From positions 310,001 through 374,000 of the forward strand of contig NZ_JAFMYU010000002.1 of assembly GCF_017353255.1 (NCBI RefSeq): DNA of 64,000 bases, written 5' to 3'. The position numbers were made by a program, and so were the translations under genes. Of this stretch, positions 10,328 through 18,162 are shown in pieces. The DNA comes from Fibrella aquatilis (GTDB taxonomy: Bacteria; Bacteroidota; Bacteroidia; Cytophagales; Spirosomataceae). The notes below the pieces were generated by a model that was not told where the DNA came from, did no database searches, and saw only the letters and a list, made by a program, of their open reading frames with translations. Positions within the stretch are counted from its first letter, which is position 1. The number at the start of each line of letters is the position of its first letter.

Positions 10328-10335
10328 TAATTTTG
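10328..10335 (+). promoter_or_regulatory. Bacteroidota -7 promoter box (TAnnTTTG)
   Basis: TAATTTTG matches the Bacteroidota sigma-A -7 consensus TAnnTTTG exactly and lies 27 nt before the CBM48 gene's ATG in an AT-rich stretch. No good TTG -33 element is present at the usual spacing, so it may be a weak or regulated promoter. Confidence 0.55.
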
Positions 10336-10362
10336 CATCATAACCAAAATTGAAAATAGTCT

Positions 10363-10671
10363 ATGGCCATTGCCAAACAGTTTCTGAAAAGTAAGCCTGT
10401 TGCTAAAGTAACGTTTGAACTTCCCGCCGAAGCGGTCAATGGTGCGAAGGTTGTTTCGCTCGTTGGCGAGTTCAATGACTGGGACGTAACTGCCCAGCCG
10501 CTGAAGAAGCAGAAAGACGGTTCGTTCAAGACTACGGTTGAATTGCCTATCGGCACGGAATATCAATACCGGTTCATCATCGACGGTACCACCTGGGAAA
10601 ACGACTGGGCCGCCGACAAATACGTAGCCAGCCCTGTTTCAGTTGAAGAGAACTCGGTGGTGGTATTGTAA
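10363..10671 (+). CDS. stand-alone CBM48 / AMPK-type glycogen-binding domain protein
   Basis: 102 residues make a single early-set immunoglobulin-like domain of the CBM48/AMPK1_CBM family. Recognisable features are VSLVGEFNDWD (the GxFNxW carbohydrate-contact segment, about 32-42), DGSFKTTVELP and YQYRFIIDG followed by W. There is no signal peptide, so it should be cytoplasmic. In larger proteins the domain docks branching enzymes or kinases onto alpha-glucan; here it stands alone with its own promoter. A role in glycogen binding or regulation is inferred. Its stop codon TAA forms the outer tip of a 44-bp palindrome. Confidence 0.88.
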   Translation: MAIAKQFLKSKPVAKVTFELPAEAVNGAKVVSLVGEFNDWDVTAQPLKKQKDGSFKTTVELPIGTEYQYRFIIDGTTWENDWAADKYVASPVSVEENSVVVL

Positions 10672-10770
10672 TTAAGAATTAAGAATGCAGAATTAAGAAT
10701 GGCTCTGCCTGACCGCATAGTAGTGATCAGGCAGAGCCATTCTTAATTCTGCATTCTTAATTCTTAATTA
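10669..10770. repeat. perfect heptad palindrome from stop codon to stop codon (44-bp arms, 14-nt loop)
   Basis: 10669-10712 and 10727-10770 are exact reverse complements, with loop 10713-10726. The outer arm is a 7-nt tandem (AATTAAG, AATTAAG, AATGCAG, AATTAAG, AATG), then a locus-specific inner stem CTCTGCCTGA. Both outer ends are the TAA stop codons of the convergent CBM48 and TIM-barrel genes, so the element fills the intergenic space completely. The same outer arm recurs at 61282-61373 with a different inner stem. Confidence 0.96.
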
Positions 10771-11715
10771 TACTGCAAAGCTATCCGACTCCACGTAGGC
10801 CTTAATCAGGGCCATTTCGCCGGCGGCACCAGCCTGCGAGTTGCCGTGCTCCATCCCGAAAATAAACGACCGGTTGGTGGCTTTGGCTTTATCGTAGACG
10901 TGTTTGAAGATGTTTTTGTAGTTGATCTCGCCCGTGGTTGGCTCTTTCCGCCCAGGATTATCGCCAATCTGGAAATACCCGATCTCGTCCCACGCCCAGT
11001 CGATGTGGGGGATAATATGCCCTTCGTTCTTCTGCATATGATAGATGTCGAAGAGACTTTTGCAGGCGGGGCTGTTTACCGCCCGGCAGATCTCGTAGGT
11101 CTGGTCAGAGGTGCGTAGGAATAGGTTCGGTGTGTCGCTCAGCGCCTCCAGTACCATCACCAGCCCCGCCGGGGCCAGGATGTCGGCACCCCGACGCAGG
11201 GCGTCGATGACGTTACCCGTTTGAATGCCAATGGGTAGATTCCGCTCGAAATCGCCCGGCACCACGGTCATGAATTTCGCATTGCAGCGTTTGGCAGTAT
11301 CCACGGCTCGTTTGCAGCCGTTCAGGAAAATGTCGATGTATTCCTTCTTGCCCGCTGCCAGCGTGTTTTGCCCGTTACCCCCCTTATCGACCACAAAAAC
11401 GCCCATTTTAATACCCAGGCGGGCCATTTCGGCACCCATCTTCTCCTGCAACGCCGGGTCGCGGCCCATCATGCCGTTGTCTTCAAAGGCGGTAAAACCC
11501 TGGTCGGCCATGAACTTTAGCTGGTCGATGGGGTCTTTGCCCGCGCTGTTTTCAAACATCCCGATGTGGGGGGCATAGTCGAGCTTGAACTTGTTTTTTC
11601 CAGCCGTCAGCCGATCTGCCGAAGCTGGGCTGGCGGCCTGCACGGCCGATACACCGGCCAGGGTTGCGCCCGTGGTAGCGAGGGCCGTTTTCAAAAAATC
11701 ACGACGTTGCGTCAT
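10768..11715 (-). CDS. Tat-exported TIM-barrel protein of the hydroxypyruvate isomerase / sugar isomerase-epimerase family
   Basis: 315 residues. The N-terminus RRDFLKTAL with an Ala-rich hydrophobic stretch is a twin-arginine signal, so the folded protein should be exported. The body fits the AP-endonuclease-2/xylose-isomerase-like barrel: EDNGM in an early strand, VVPGD, VMVLEAL with a metal-type Glu, SLFDIYHMQ with Asp and His, FQIGDNPGRKEP and a final GMEHG. This arrangement of Glu/Asp/His is typical of metal-dependent Hyi-type isomerases. It lies 43 bp downstream of the large cytochrome gene on the same strand, so the two are probably one operon acting on sugars or sugar acids in the periplasm. 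The substrate is unknown. Confidence 0.88.
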   Translation of the reverse strand: MTQRRDFLKTALATTGATLAGVSAVQAASPASADRLTAGKNKFKLDYAPHIGMFENSAGKDPIDQLKFMADQGFTAFEDNGMMGRDPALQEKMGAEMARLGIKMGVFVVDKGGNGQNTLAAGKKEYIDIFLNGCKRAVDTAKRCNAKFMTVVPGDFERNLPIGIQTGNVIDALRRGADILAPAGLVMVLEALSDTPNLFLRTSDQTYEICRAVNSPACKSLFDIYHMQKNEGHIIPHIDWAWDEIGYFQIGDNPGRKEPTTGEINYKNIFKHVYDKAKATNRSFIFGMEHGNSQAGAAGEMALIKAYVESDSFAV

Positions 11716-11758
11716 AATAAGTTTAGGAGTAAAGAGTGGTTATAAGTTAGTCTCGCCA

Positions 11759-14700
11759 TTATTTCTTCTTCAGCGTACTCAGGTACTCCACGAGGTCCAC
11801 TAGTTCGGGGGTGGTCATGGCTTCCTGGAGACCGGCTGGCATCATCGACGAGTCGATCTGCTTGGTCGAGACCACGTTGGCGGTTTTGTAGTTCTGCACC
11901 AGCCCGCCGGGGAATTTCATTTGCAGGTCGGTTTCGGTTTTGCTGGAGATAATGCCCGTTACGGTGCTGCCGTCTTTGAACTTCACTTCGTAGCCCTCAT
12001 AGCCAAAACTGATGCCCGCGTCGGGGTAGAGGATGGCCAGGTATTCACCGTCTTTGCCCAGTTTTGAGCCAATCTCGGATAGTTTGGGGCCGAAATCCAT
12101 ACCCTCGCCGTTGATCTGGTGGCAAACTGAGCAGTTGTTTTTATACACCAGTTGCCCCCGCGTGGCGTCGCCGTTCATGGCCAGCAATTCAGTCACGCTG
12201 GGCAGTTTTTTCGCCGACGTGGTCTGGGCACCGTCCAGGTATTTGGCGGCCTCGGTTTTCACACTCTTGCGCCAGGCAGAGGCCACGCCCTGGTAGGCCG
12301 CCGCCTTCAGTTCGCCTTTGAGCTGACCAGTCTTAAGCAGGTCAAGCACCATGTCTTCGCCGTCCATGCTCCCCCCCAACGACCGCGTAGCTTCGCGCCG
12401 AAGGACCATGGGCCGTTTTTCGTCCAGCGCCACCGTTTTCAGGATGCCCAGCGAAGCCACGCTACCCACCCGACGCAGGGCCATAATCATATTCATCGCA
12501 GCGTCGGCGTTAGCCGGCCCGCCAGACCGCCCGTTGATGGTTTCCATGACCAGGTCGGTTCCTTTTTGTTGCATCAGCAGCCGTGCGGCCTCCCGCCCAA
12601 TATTGTCGCTGGGCTTCAGAATAGCCAGTTGCCGGAGGCGTACATTCTCCGTGGTTGGTTCATAGCGCTGCACCAACTCAACGTATTCGGGGGTGCCATA
12701 GGTCTGGTCGAGCAACTGTTGCAGGGCCTGCGTGGCACCGCTGCTGCTTTTCACAAAAGCCGGGTCGAGGTGGCGCAGGGCCAGTTTGGTGATGGCCTCA
12801 TTGTGTTGTTGCCCAATGAGTTGCAACAACGCATTCGACTTTTCAACGCCGCCGGGATTAAAATCAAACGCCCGGAAATACCGCAGCCGGTCGTCCAGCG
12901 GCACGGTGGTTTCGCCCGCCAGTTTGGCCAGTAGCGGTACCGAGGCGGCGGTGCGTGCCCGCCAAACCACGTCGCGCCCACCGGCATTGGCGAGCGGGTC
13001 GTTATTCACCTGTTTCAGGTAAGCGGCGTAATAGCTATCCCACTGGTTGTCGGCCCCAATGCCCAGTGCCTCCAGGTACCAGCGGTCTTTGCCGTCGTGC
13101 TGTGCGGCCAGTTGTGCCCACAGGCCCGGCGCTTCGGCGGCCGTGTTGCGGCGTAGGGCAATAGCGCACTCGCGGCGGACTTGCGGGTCTTTGTCGTTAA
13201 CCAGTTGTTTCACCGCCCCGATCACGTCGCCCTTGGTTTCGCGGATGGTGCGCAGGGCCGTGATCCGGATGTCGGGGTTGGCATCGGTCAGGGCCATGTC
13301 GGTGTATTTCTTACCCTTGCCCGGCAGTTGGCTCAGCAGCCAGAGGGCGCGGGCCTTCATACGGGGCGACGTGGCCGACTTGTAGAATTTGGCCAGGGGT
13401 TTTTCGGCTTTGTCGCCCAGGTTGTGCAGGGCCGTCCAGCCTATGTACCGCACCGACATATTGGGGCTTTGCAGGGCCGAAATAGCCCCATCTATTGTAG
13501 AAACGTCGGTTTTGGGTACGCTCCAGGCCGCGTTCTGTGGGGCCAGGCGGAAGATCCGGCCCCGGTCCTGATCGCCCGCCTGATGTCCACCCACGCCGGG
13601 GTCATACCAGTCGGCCACCAGCAGTGACCCGTCCGGGGCCACGCACACGTCCGACGGGCGGAACCACTGATCGCGCACGCCTTCTACCAGATTATTGATC
13701 GAGGCCGTATAGCCCGCACCCGCTTTTTCCACGGCGTATGACCGCACCACGTTTGGCCCGGCGTCGCAGTGGATAATCTGATTCTGGTAGCGGGCGGGTA
13801 GGAGTGAGCCTTCGTAGACAATGATGCCCGTGGGCGAACCGGCCCCCGTTTGCAGCAGGTTAGGCACCACGCCGGGGTCGTTGAGGTGCCAGTGACGTTG
13901 GGGAATGGTCTTTTCCAGGTTAGTGCGGTTGGCACTCCAGCCCGCGCCGGTCATTTCGTCGGTGTAGCCGTAGTTGCCGTACTCCATCACGTAGTTGATC
14001 CGTACGCCTTTGTTGCCGTCGTCGTCGTTGTCGCTCTGCCAGAGGGTGCCGTACGAGTCGATGGCCACTTCGAAATTGTTGCGGAAATTCTGGCCCAGCA
14101 CCTCCATCTCGCTGCCGTCGGGGTTGCAGCGAAACACCATGCCCTGCCGGTAGCTGTTTTTGTCGATGGCCTTGCCCGTGTTGCGGTCGAAGATGGGCTT
14201 GCCGTTTTTGTCCTGAATTTGCCGCCCTTCGTTGCCGAAGTTGAAATACCACTTGCCGTCGGGGCCAAACACGAAGGCGTGCATGCCGTGGTCGTGCTGA
14301 TCGCCGCTGAGGCCCGTAAACAGGATCTCTTTCTTGTCGGCCTTGTCGTCGCCGTCGGTGTCGGTAAACACCCAGACGTTGGGGCTGTCCGACACGATGG
14401 CTTTGTTGCCCTGCACCCAGATGCCCAGCGGCGATTGCAGTTCAGGACCCTGGTAGAACACCTTGCTCACGTCGGCGGTGCCGTCGCCGTTTTGGTCTTC
14501 CAGAATCACCACGCGGTCACCCTCCGTGTGGGTGGGGTTGCCGTTGATGGCTGGGCGGTAGTTGTAGGCCTCGCATACCCACACCCGCCCCCGCGCATCG
14601 ACGTCGATGTTGGTGGGGTTTTTCAGCATAGGTTCGGCGGCAAACAGCGTGGCGTGCAGGTCGGGCGCTACCTGAAGGCTGGCCACGGCGTTTTTGGGGT

Positions 14701-14875
14701 CGTGCTTATCGTCGTCGGAGAGGGTGGCGAAGAAGCCGTTCAGAAACGGAGCCGATGCCCGGCTGAGGTCGCGGTTGAGGTAGGCCCCCATAAACAGCCC
14801 TCCCGTTAATACACCGGCGGTGAGGACGGCGGCCGTGGTTTGCCGGATGGTCCGTTTCGTGCGTAACTGTATCAT
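11759..14875 (-). CDS. PVC-type heme-binding CxxCH protein: propeller dehydrogenase domain, HEAT repeats, cytochrome c
   Basis: 1038 residues. An N-terminal membrane/signal segment (about 11-32) is followed by a soluble-dehydrogenase-like propeller (about 60-450; NPTNIDVDARGRVWVCEAYN, HGMHAFVFGPDGKWYF, RPSDVCVAPDGSLLVADWYD) with two Ca-binding-type loops (DQNGDGTAD, DTDGDDKAD). HEAT-like helical repeats follow (about 470-890), then a C-terminal cytochrome c domain with heme motif Cys915-x-x-Cys918-His919. Family knowledge: such proteins occur in Bacteroidota and Planctomycetota as membrane-anchored periplasmic dehydrogenases, often beside TIM-barrel isomerases as here, and are thought to oxidise sugars or related compounds and pass electrons through heme. 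The electron acceptor and substrate are not evident. Confidence 0.92.
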   Translation of the reverse strand: MIQLRTKRTIRQTTAAVLTAGVLTGGLFMGAYLNRDLSRASAPFLNGFFATLSDDDKHDPKNAVASLQVAPDLHATLFAAEPMLKNPTNIDVDARGRVWVCEAYNYRPAINGNPTHTEGDRVVILEDQNGDGTADVSKVFYQGPELQSPLGIWVQGNKAIVSDSPNVWVFTDTDGDDKADKKEILFTGLSGDQHDHGMHAFVFGPDGKWYFNFGNEGRQIQDKNGKPIFDRNTGKAIDKNSYRQGMVFRCNPDGSEMEVLGQNFRNNFEVAIDSYGTLWQSDNDDDGNKGVRINYVMEYGNYGYTDEMTGAGWSANRTNLEKTIPQRHWHLNDPGVVPNLLQTGAGSPTGIIVYEGSLLPARYQNQIIHCDAGPNVVRSYAVEKAGAGYTASINNLVEGVRDQWFRPSDVCVAPDGSLLVADWYDPGVGGHQAGDQDRGRIFRLAPQNAAWSVPKTDVSTIDGAISALQSPNMSVRYIGWTALHNLGDKAEKPLAKFYKSATSPRMKARALWLLSQLPGKGKKYTDMALTDANPDIRITALRTIRETKGDVIGAVKQLVNDKDPQVRRECAIALRRNTAAEAPGLWAQLAAQHDGKDRWYLEALGIGADNQWDSYYAAYLKQVNNDPLANAGGRDVVWRARTAASVPLLAKLAGETTVPLDDRLRYFRAFDFNPGGVEKSNALLQLIGQQHNEAITKLALRHLDPAFVKSSSGATQALQQLLDQTYGTPEYVELVQRYEPTTENVRLRQLAILKPSDNIGREAARLLMQQKGTDLVMETINGRSGGPANADAAMNMIMALRRVGSVASLGILKTVALDEKRPMVLRREATRSLGGSMDGEDMVLDLLKTGQLKGELKAAAYQGVASAWRKSVKTEAAKYLDGAQTTSAKKLPSVTELLAMNGDATRGQLVYKNNCSVCHQINGEGMDFGPKLSEIGSKLGKDGEYLAILYPDAGISFGYEGYEVKFKDGSTVTGIISSKTETDLQMKFPGGLVQNYKTANVVSTKQIDSSMMPAGLQEAMTTPELVDLVEYLSTLKKK

Positions 14876-14988
14876 AGCTGTGAAAGACAGTGTGTTTATT
14901 GGCTAAAGGGTAGTGTGAGCCAATTTTAACTGGTACCAGCACAATTACGTTACTCGAACCTTGGTCAGCTAGGTATACAGTTGTGTCA

Positions 14989-15684
14989 TCAGCCCAGCAT
15001 ATTGAAAATGTTGGGCAAGTCGTCGCGGTAGGAAATGCCAATCGGGATTTTCATTTCGTCAATATAAAACGTGTTCTGGCTATAGCTAGAGATGTGATTT
15101 AGGTTGACAATGAATGACTTATGCACCCGACGGAAATAGCGGTTCGGTAAGCGCTTTTCCAGCACCATAATGGGTTCATTCACCACCACTATTTTGTCGT
15201 TGCTGTGAATCTTTGAATAAATACCGTACGCTTCGACGTAGTCGATGCTATCAAAAGAAAATTTGTTCAGTCGCCGCCCCACTTTCAGGAAAATAGATTC
15301 ATTTACGGTGACACTTTCTTTGTCAATAGCGATACCCATTGCCCGGTTGATACCCCGCAGGAATCGGCTCTTGGTGAATGGCTTAGGTAAGAAATCGGCC
15401 ACGTCCATATCATAGCAGTCTACGGCATACTGGTTGTGGGCACTCATCACCACCACCGGTGGTAGCCGTCGGTTAGTGTTTAACAGATCTAAACTGTTGG
15501 TGCCGTTTAATTCAACATCAAGAAAAATTAAATCAAAAGGTTGGTGTAACATCATGCGGGCAGCCTGCGTGTAGGTAGACGCAATGCTTACTTCGCTATA
15601 CAGTGTGAGTTCAGTCAGGTATTGTTTAATCAATAGGGCGGTAGATTCTGAATCTTCAACAACCAGACATCGGTACGTTTCCAT
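14989..15684 (-). CDS. LytTR-family response regulator
   Basis: 231 residues. The receiver domain (1-120) has acidic residues Glu10 and Asp11, phospho-acceptor Asp56 (LIFLDVELNG) and the KPF Lys at the switch position. The DNA-binding LytTR domain (about 130-231) has the family's FLKVGRRLNKF and FRRVHKSFIVNLNHI segments. It binds direct repeats upstream of target genes when phosphorylated. The start is 3 nt downstream of the stop of the histidine kinase gene, so the two are translationally close and form a cognate pair. LytTR targets in Bacteroidota often include surface polysaccharide or extracellular functions, but no site is identifiable here. Confidence 0.94.
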   Translation of the reverse strand: METYRCLVVEDSESTALLIKQYLTELTLYSEVSIASTYTQAARMMLHQPFDLIFLDVELNGTNSLDLLNTNRRLPPVVVMSAHNQYAVDCYDMDVADFLPKPFTKSRFLRGINRAMGIAIDKESVTVNESIFLKVGRRLNKFSFDSIDYVEAYGIYSKIHSNDKIVVVNEPIMVLEKRLPNRYFRRVHKSFIVNLNHISSYSQNTFYIDEMKIPIGISYRDDLPNIFNMLG

Positions 15685-15687
15685 AGG

Positions 15688-17223
15688 TTAGTAAGTGGTT
15701 TTGTTAGGGGGTGTTATTGTTACGGGTAGGCGAGTCGGAAAGCGGCTTGGCAATGAATGGGTAAGTAAGGGCAACGAGACCTGAACGCGGGTGCCCTTGT
15801 TGGGTTGGCTGGTGATGGTGAGTTGACCGCCATTTCTGGTGAGTAGCTCCTGACAAAGGCGCAGGCCTAGCCCCATGCCTTTTTCACCCTGGGTGCCGGG
15901 CAGCAATCCAGGCTGTTTTAGCAGCAGGGCTACCTGGTCGGGGTGCAGCCCAAGTCCGTTGTCGTCAACCAGAATAGTGCCCCAATTGTGGGTGCTATGG
16001 CCACTCAGCCAGATAGACCCGCCGGTGGGTGTAAACTTTATTGCGTTGTCGACCAGGTTACGCAGCACCGTTCTCAGTTGATTTTCATCGGCCAACACCA
16101 CCAGTTCATCATCGATCTGGTTGTTGCAGGTGATCTGCTTGTAGCGGGCCATGTCTTCGGCCATTTCCAGTATATCGTCGGCCAGGTCATGCACCACTAT
16201 GGGTTGTGGCAGTGTGCGTAGCTCGTTTAATTGCGACAGTGACCAGGCTAACAGATTATCGAGGTTCGTATACAGTCTATCGGTAGACAGTGTGAGCTGT
16301 TGGGTGAGCCGTTCGTTTTCCTGCCGGGTCAACTGTTTTGATTGCAGCAACAGCAGTGTGTTTTGGAGCGAGATGACCGGGCTGCGCAGGTCGTGGCTCA
16401 CGATAGAAAAAAGCCGCGTTTTGGCCTGGTTAGCGGCATTTAATTCGGCAGTGCGCTGCGAAACAAGCTCATCGAGGCGGGCGTTTTGCTGCGCTAGCAT
16501 GGCTGCTCGTTCAGTAATCATAGCGTCCAGTTCGGCCTGTCGTTGCGCCAGTTCCTGCTTAGACTGTGTGCTGTGGCGAATCAGCCGAATAGTAATAAGG
16601 GCGAAAAAAATACCGGTCGACCCCACGGTGCTACTCAGGCTAGGCGAATTCGGTATGGTATATACGCCTGTGCGCAGGAGCAGTGCTATAAAGCCCAGTT
16701 CGCCAAGCAGCACCAGCCCGGCACTCATCAGCAACAGCAGGCCATCGGGTTTTCGTTGCCGGGTGGCCCGCAGGCACAAGCGCAGCAACTCACCAATGAG
16801 CACCAGCCGACCAGCTTTAACGGCAATCAGCAGATATACAGACTCTTGAAAAGCTGCTACGGCGGCGAGCAGTAGTAGTAAACCACCAAAACCAAGCAGG
16901 CTGGTGAAGCGGCGTGACCAGGCCCGGTTAAACTGAACCTCCATGAAGCCCAGCATGGCTACGGCCACGATCACCTCACACGCCAGTTTCGCGAAACTGG
17001 CCCCATGGGTCAGCGCAACGGGGTAGTGGAAATGAAAAAGCCAGGAGTAGGTGCTGGAGCCGGTAACCCCCGCCACTGCTGCCGTGCTCCAGCGGTATAC
17101 CTGGTCGCGTTTGAACAGGCAGGAATACGCCAGCAATGACAAAAACAATGACCAGATAATACCCAGCAGGAAGGTGCGAATTAGCGGTTCGATGTTACCG
17201 TCTGGAAGCAGCGAAGGAGACAC
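15688..17223 (-). CDS. membrane sensor histidine kinase, partner of the LytTR regulator
   Basis: 511 residues beginning at a GTG; no nearby ATG fits. The N-terminal part (about 14-220) has about seven hydrophobic helices. A coiled coil follows (about 222-265, rich in Gln/Glu/Ala), then HisKA with phospho-acceptor His277 (FSIVSHDLRSPV) and a HATPase domain (NLVDNAIKFTPTGG, DNGLGL, GEKGMGLGLRL). It is the upstream gene of a two-gene operon with the LytTR response regulator. Although LytTR regulators usually pair with His_kinase-type enzymes, this one is a classical HisKA kinase. The signal sensed by the multi-helix domain is unknown. Confidence 0.93.
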   Translation of the reverse strand: MSPSLLPDGNIEPLIRTFLLGIIWSLFLSLLAYSCLFKRDQVYRWSTAAVAGVTGSSTYSWLFHFHYPVALTHGASFAKLACEVIVAVAMLGFMEVQFNRAWSRRFTSLLGFGGLLLLLAAVAAFQESVYLLIAVKAGRLVLIGELLRLCLRATRQRKPDGLLLLMSAGLVLLGELGFIALLLRTGVYTIPNSPSLSSTVGSTGIFFALITIRLIRHSTQSKQELAQRQAELDAMITERAAMLAQQNARLDELVSQRTAELNAANQAKTRLFSIVSHDLRSPVISLQNTLLLLQSKQLTRQENERLTQQLTLSTDRLYTNLDNLLAWSLSQLNELRTLPQPIVVHDLADDILEMAEDMARYKQITCNNQIDDELVVLADENQLRTVLRNLVDNAIKFTPTGGSIWLSGHSTHNWGTILVDDNGLGLHPDQVALLLKQPGLLPGTQGEKGMGLGLRLCQELLTRNGGQLTITSQPNKGTRVQVSLPLLTHSLPSRFPTRLPVTITPPNKTTY

Positions 17224-18162
17224 GATGAATTAGATTAAATGTAGTTAACATGCTCGATCTTGACAAGCATAGACAGATTGGCTGCTTATCGGTCTGCTTG
17301 CTGCATTCATGAGTTTGCTGGTTCTATGAGCAGGCTGAACGGCGTAGCTCAACAGGATAGCACCCTATACAGATTCATGATAGCATTATTCTTGCCAATT
17401 CTGTAAAAATGGTTTAGGTGTTTTTAAGGTAAAAAGAGGTTAAATAGCCAGTTTATGCCTCAAAAAGGCCATTTAATACCTATTGGGGCTTTTTTAGTGT
17501 TAAATTAAAAATATAGTCTTTATGAGCGATAGAGTATATTTTACTTAGTGCTGTTTCGTAAGGAAAGAAGCGTTACACAGTTAACTTAAGCTTTCGTTGG
17601 TAGGATTATAGCGCTTAGTCTATCCTCAAAGTAGCGAATTGGAAAGCTTGTTGATCATACGTCAGCGAATGCAATTCCCGAGTTCTACTTAAGTGAAAAG
17701 TCGGAAGGCATGTGCATACAGTTAGCCTGCTGTTAAGGCTATGCGGTGGTGCGGCGTAGGTGAGTGACTAAGACAAAAAGGAAAAATCCGCAGCGGGAAC
17801 TGCGGACTCTCCGGAATTCAGCCAATGCCCAGAGGGTACTGACCGGTATCTTCTGCTCTCTGTGCTAGAGCGTTTTCTTTTCTTCTTCTCTCCGGGAGGT
17901 GAGCTGTTGAACAACGGCCTCACGTCTAACGGTGTGCAGGGTACGGCCAAAACGCCAGTGGCGTGTGGCCCGGTATTACTGTTCTGGAGTTCTGACAGCT
18001 TACTAACGGTAAGGTCACGAATTTCTTATTCAACAAGTCTATCTGTTTAAGACCGGTACAACCGGTTGGTGTTTCCACCCATTTGGGCTGGGGCATGGCT
18101 GTTTTCTATACGCTGTTTTTTCGCTTGCATTCCCTTACATCCATTCACTTGCTGTTACCGCT
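17224..18162. other. 939-bp intergenic region upstream of the adhesin locus
   Basis: I see no supportable gene. About 17390-17700 is distinctly AT-rich compared with its surroundings, with several runs of A or T. A 7-bp GC hairpin with a 6-nt loop lies at 17787-17806, and imperfect inverted repeats are visible near 17942-17967 and 18051-18067. Two short overlapping frames near 17768-18050 have no recognisable features. The region separates two divergent units, so it must hold the promoter and 5' leader for the giant secreted genes. No exact TAnnTTTG box could be assigned. Confidence 0.7.

Noticed and set aside
13850-14809. 319-residue plus-strand frame
   Set aside because: Antisense to the cytochrome c protein, with Val/Gly/His-rich shadow composition and no start context.
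17768-18050. Two short opposed frames of about 60 residues
   Set aside because: They overlap each other, have no motif and no promoter or start context, so no gene can be supported.
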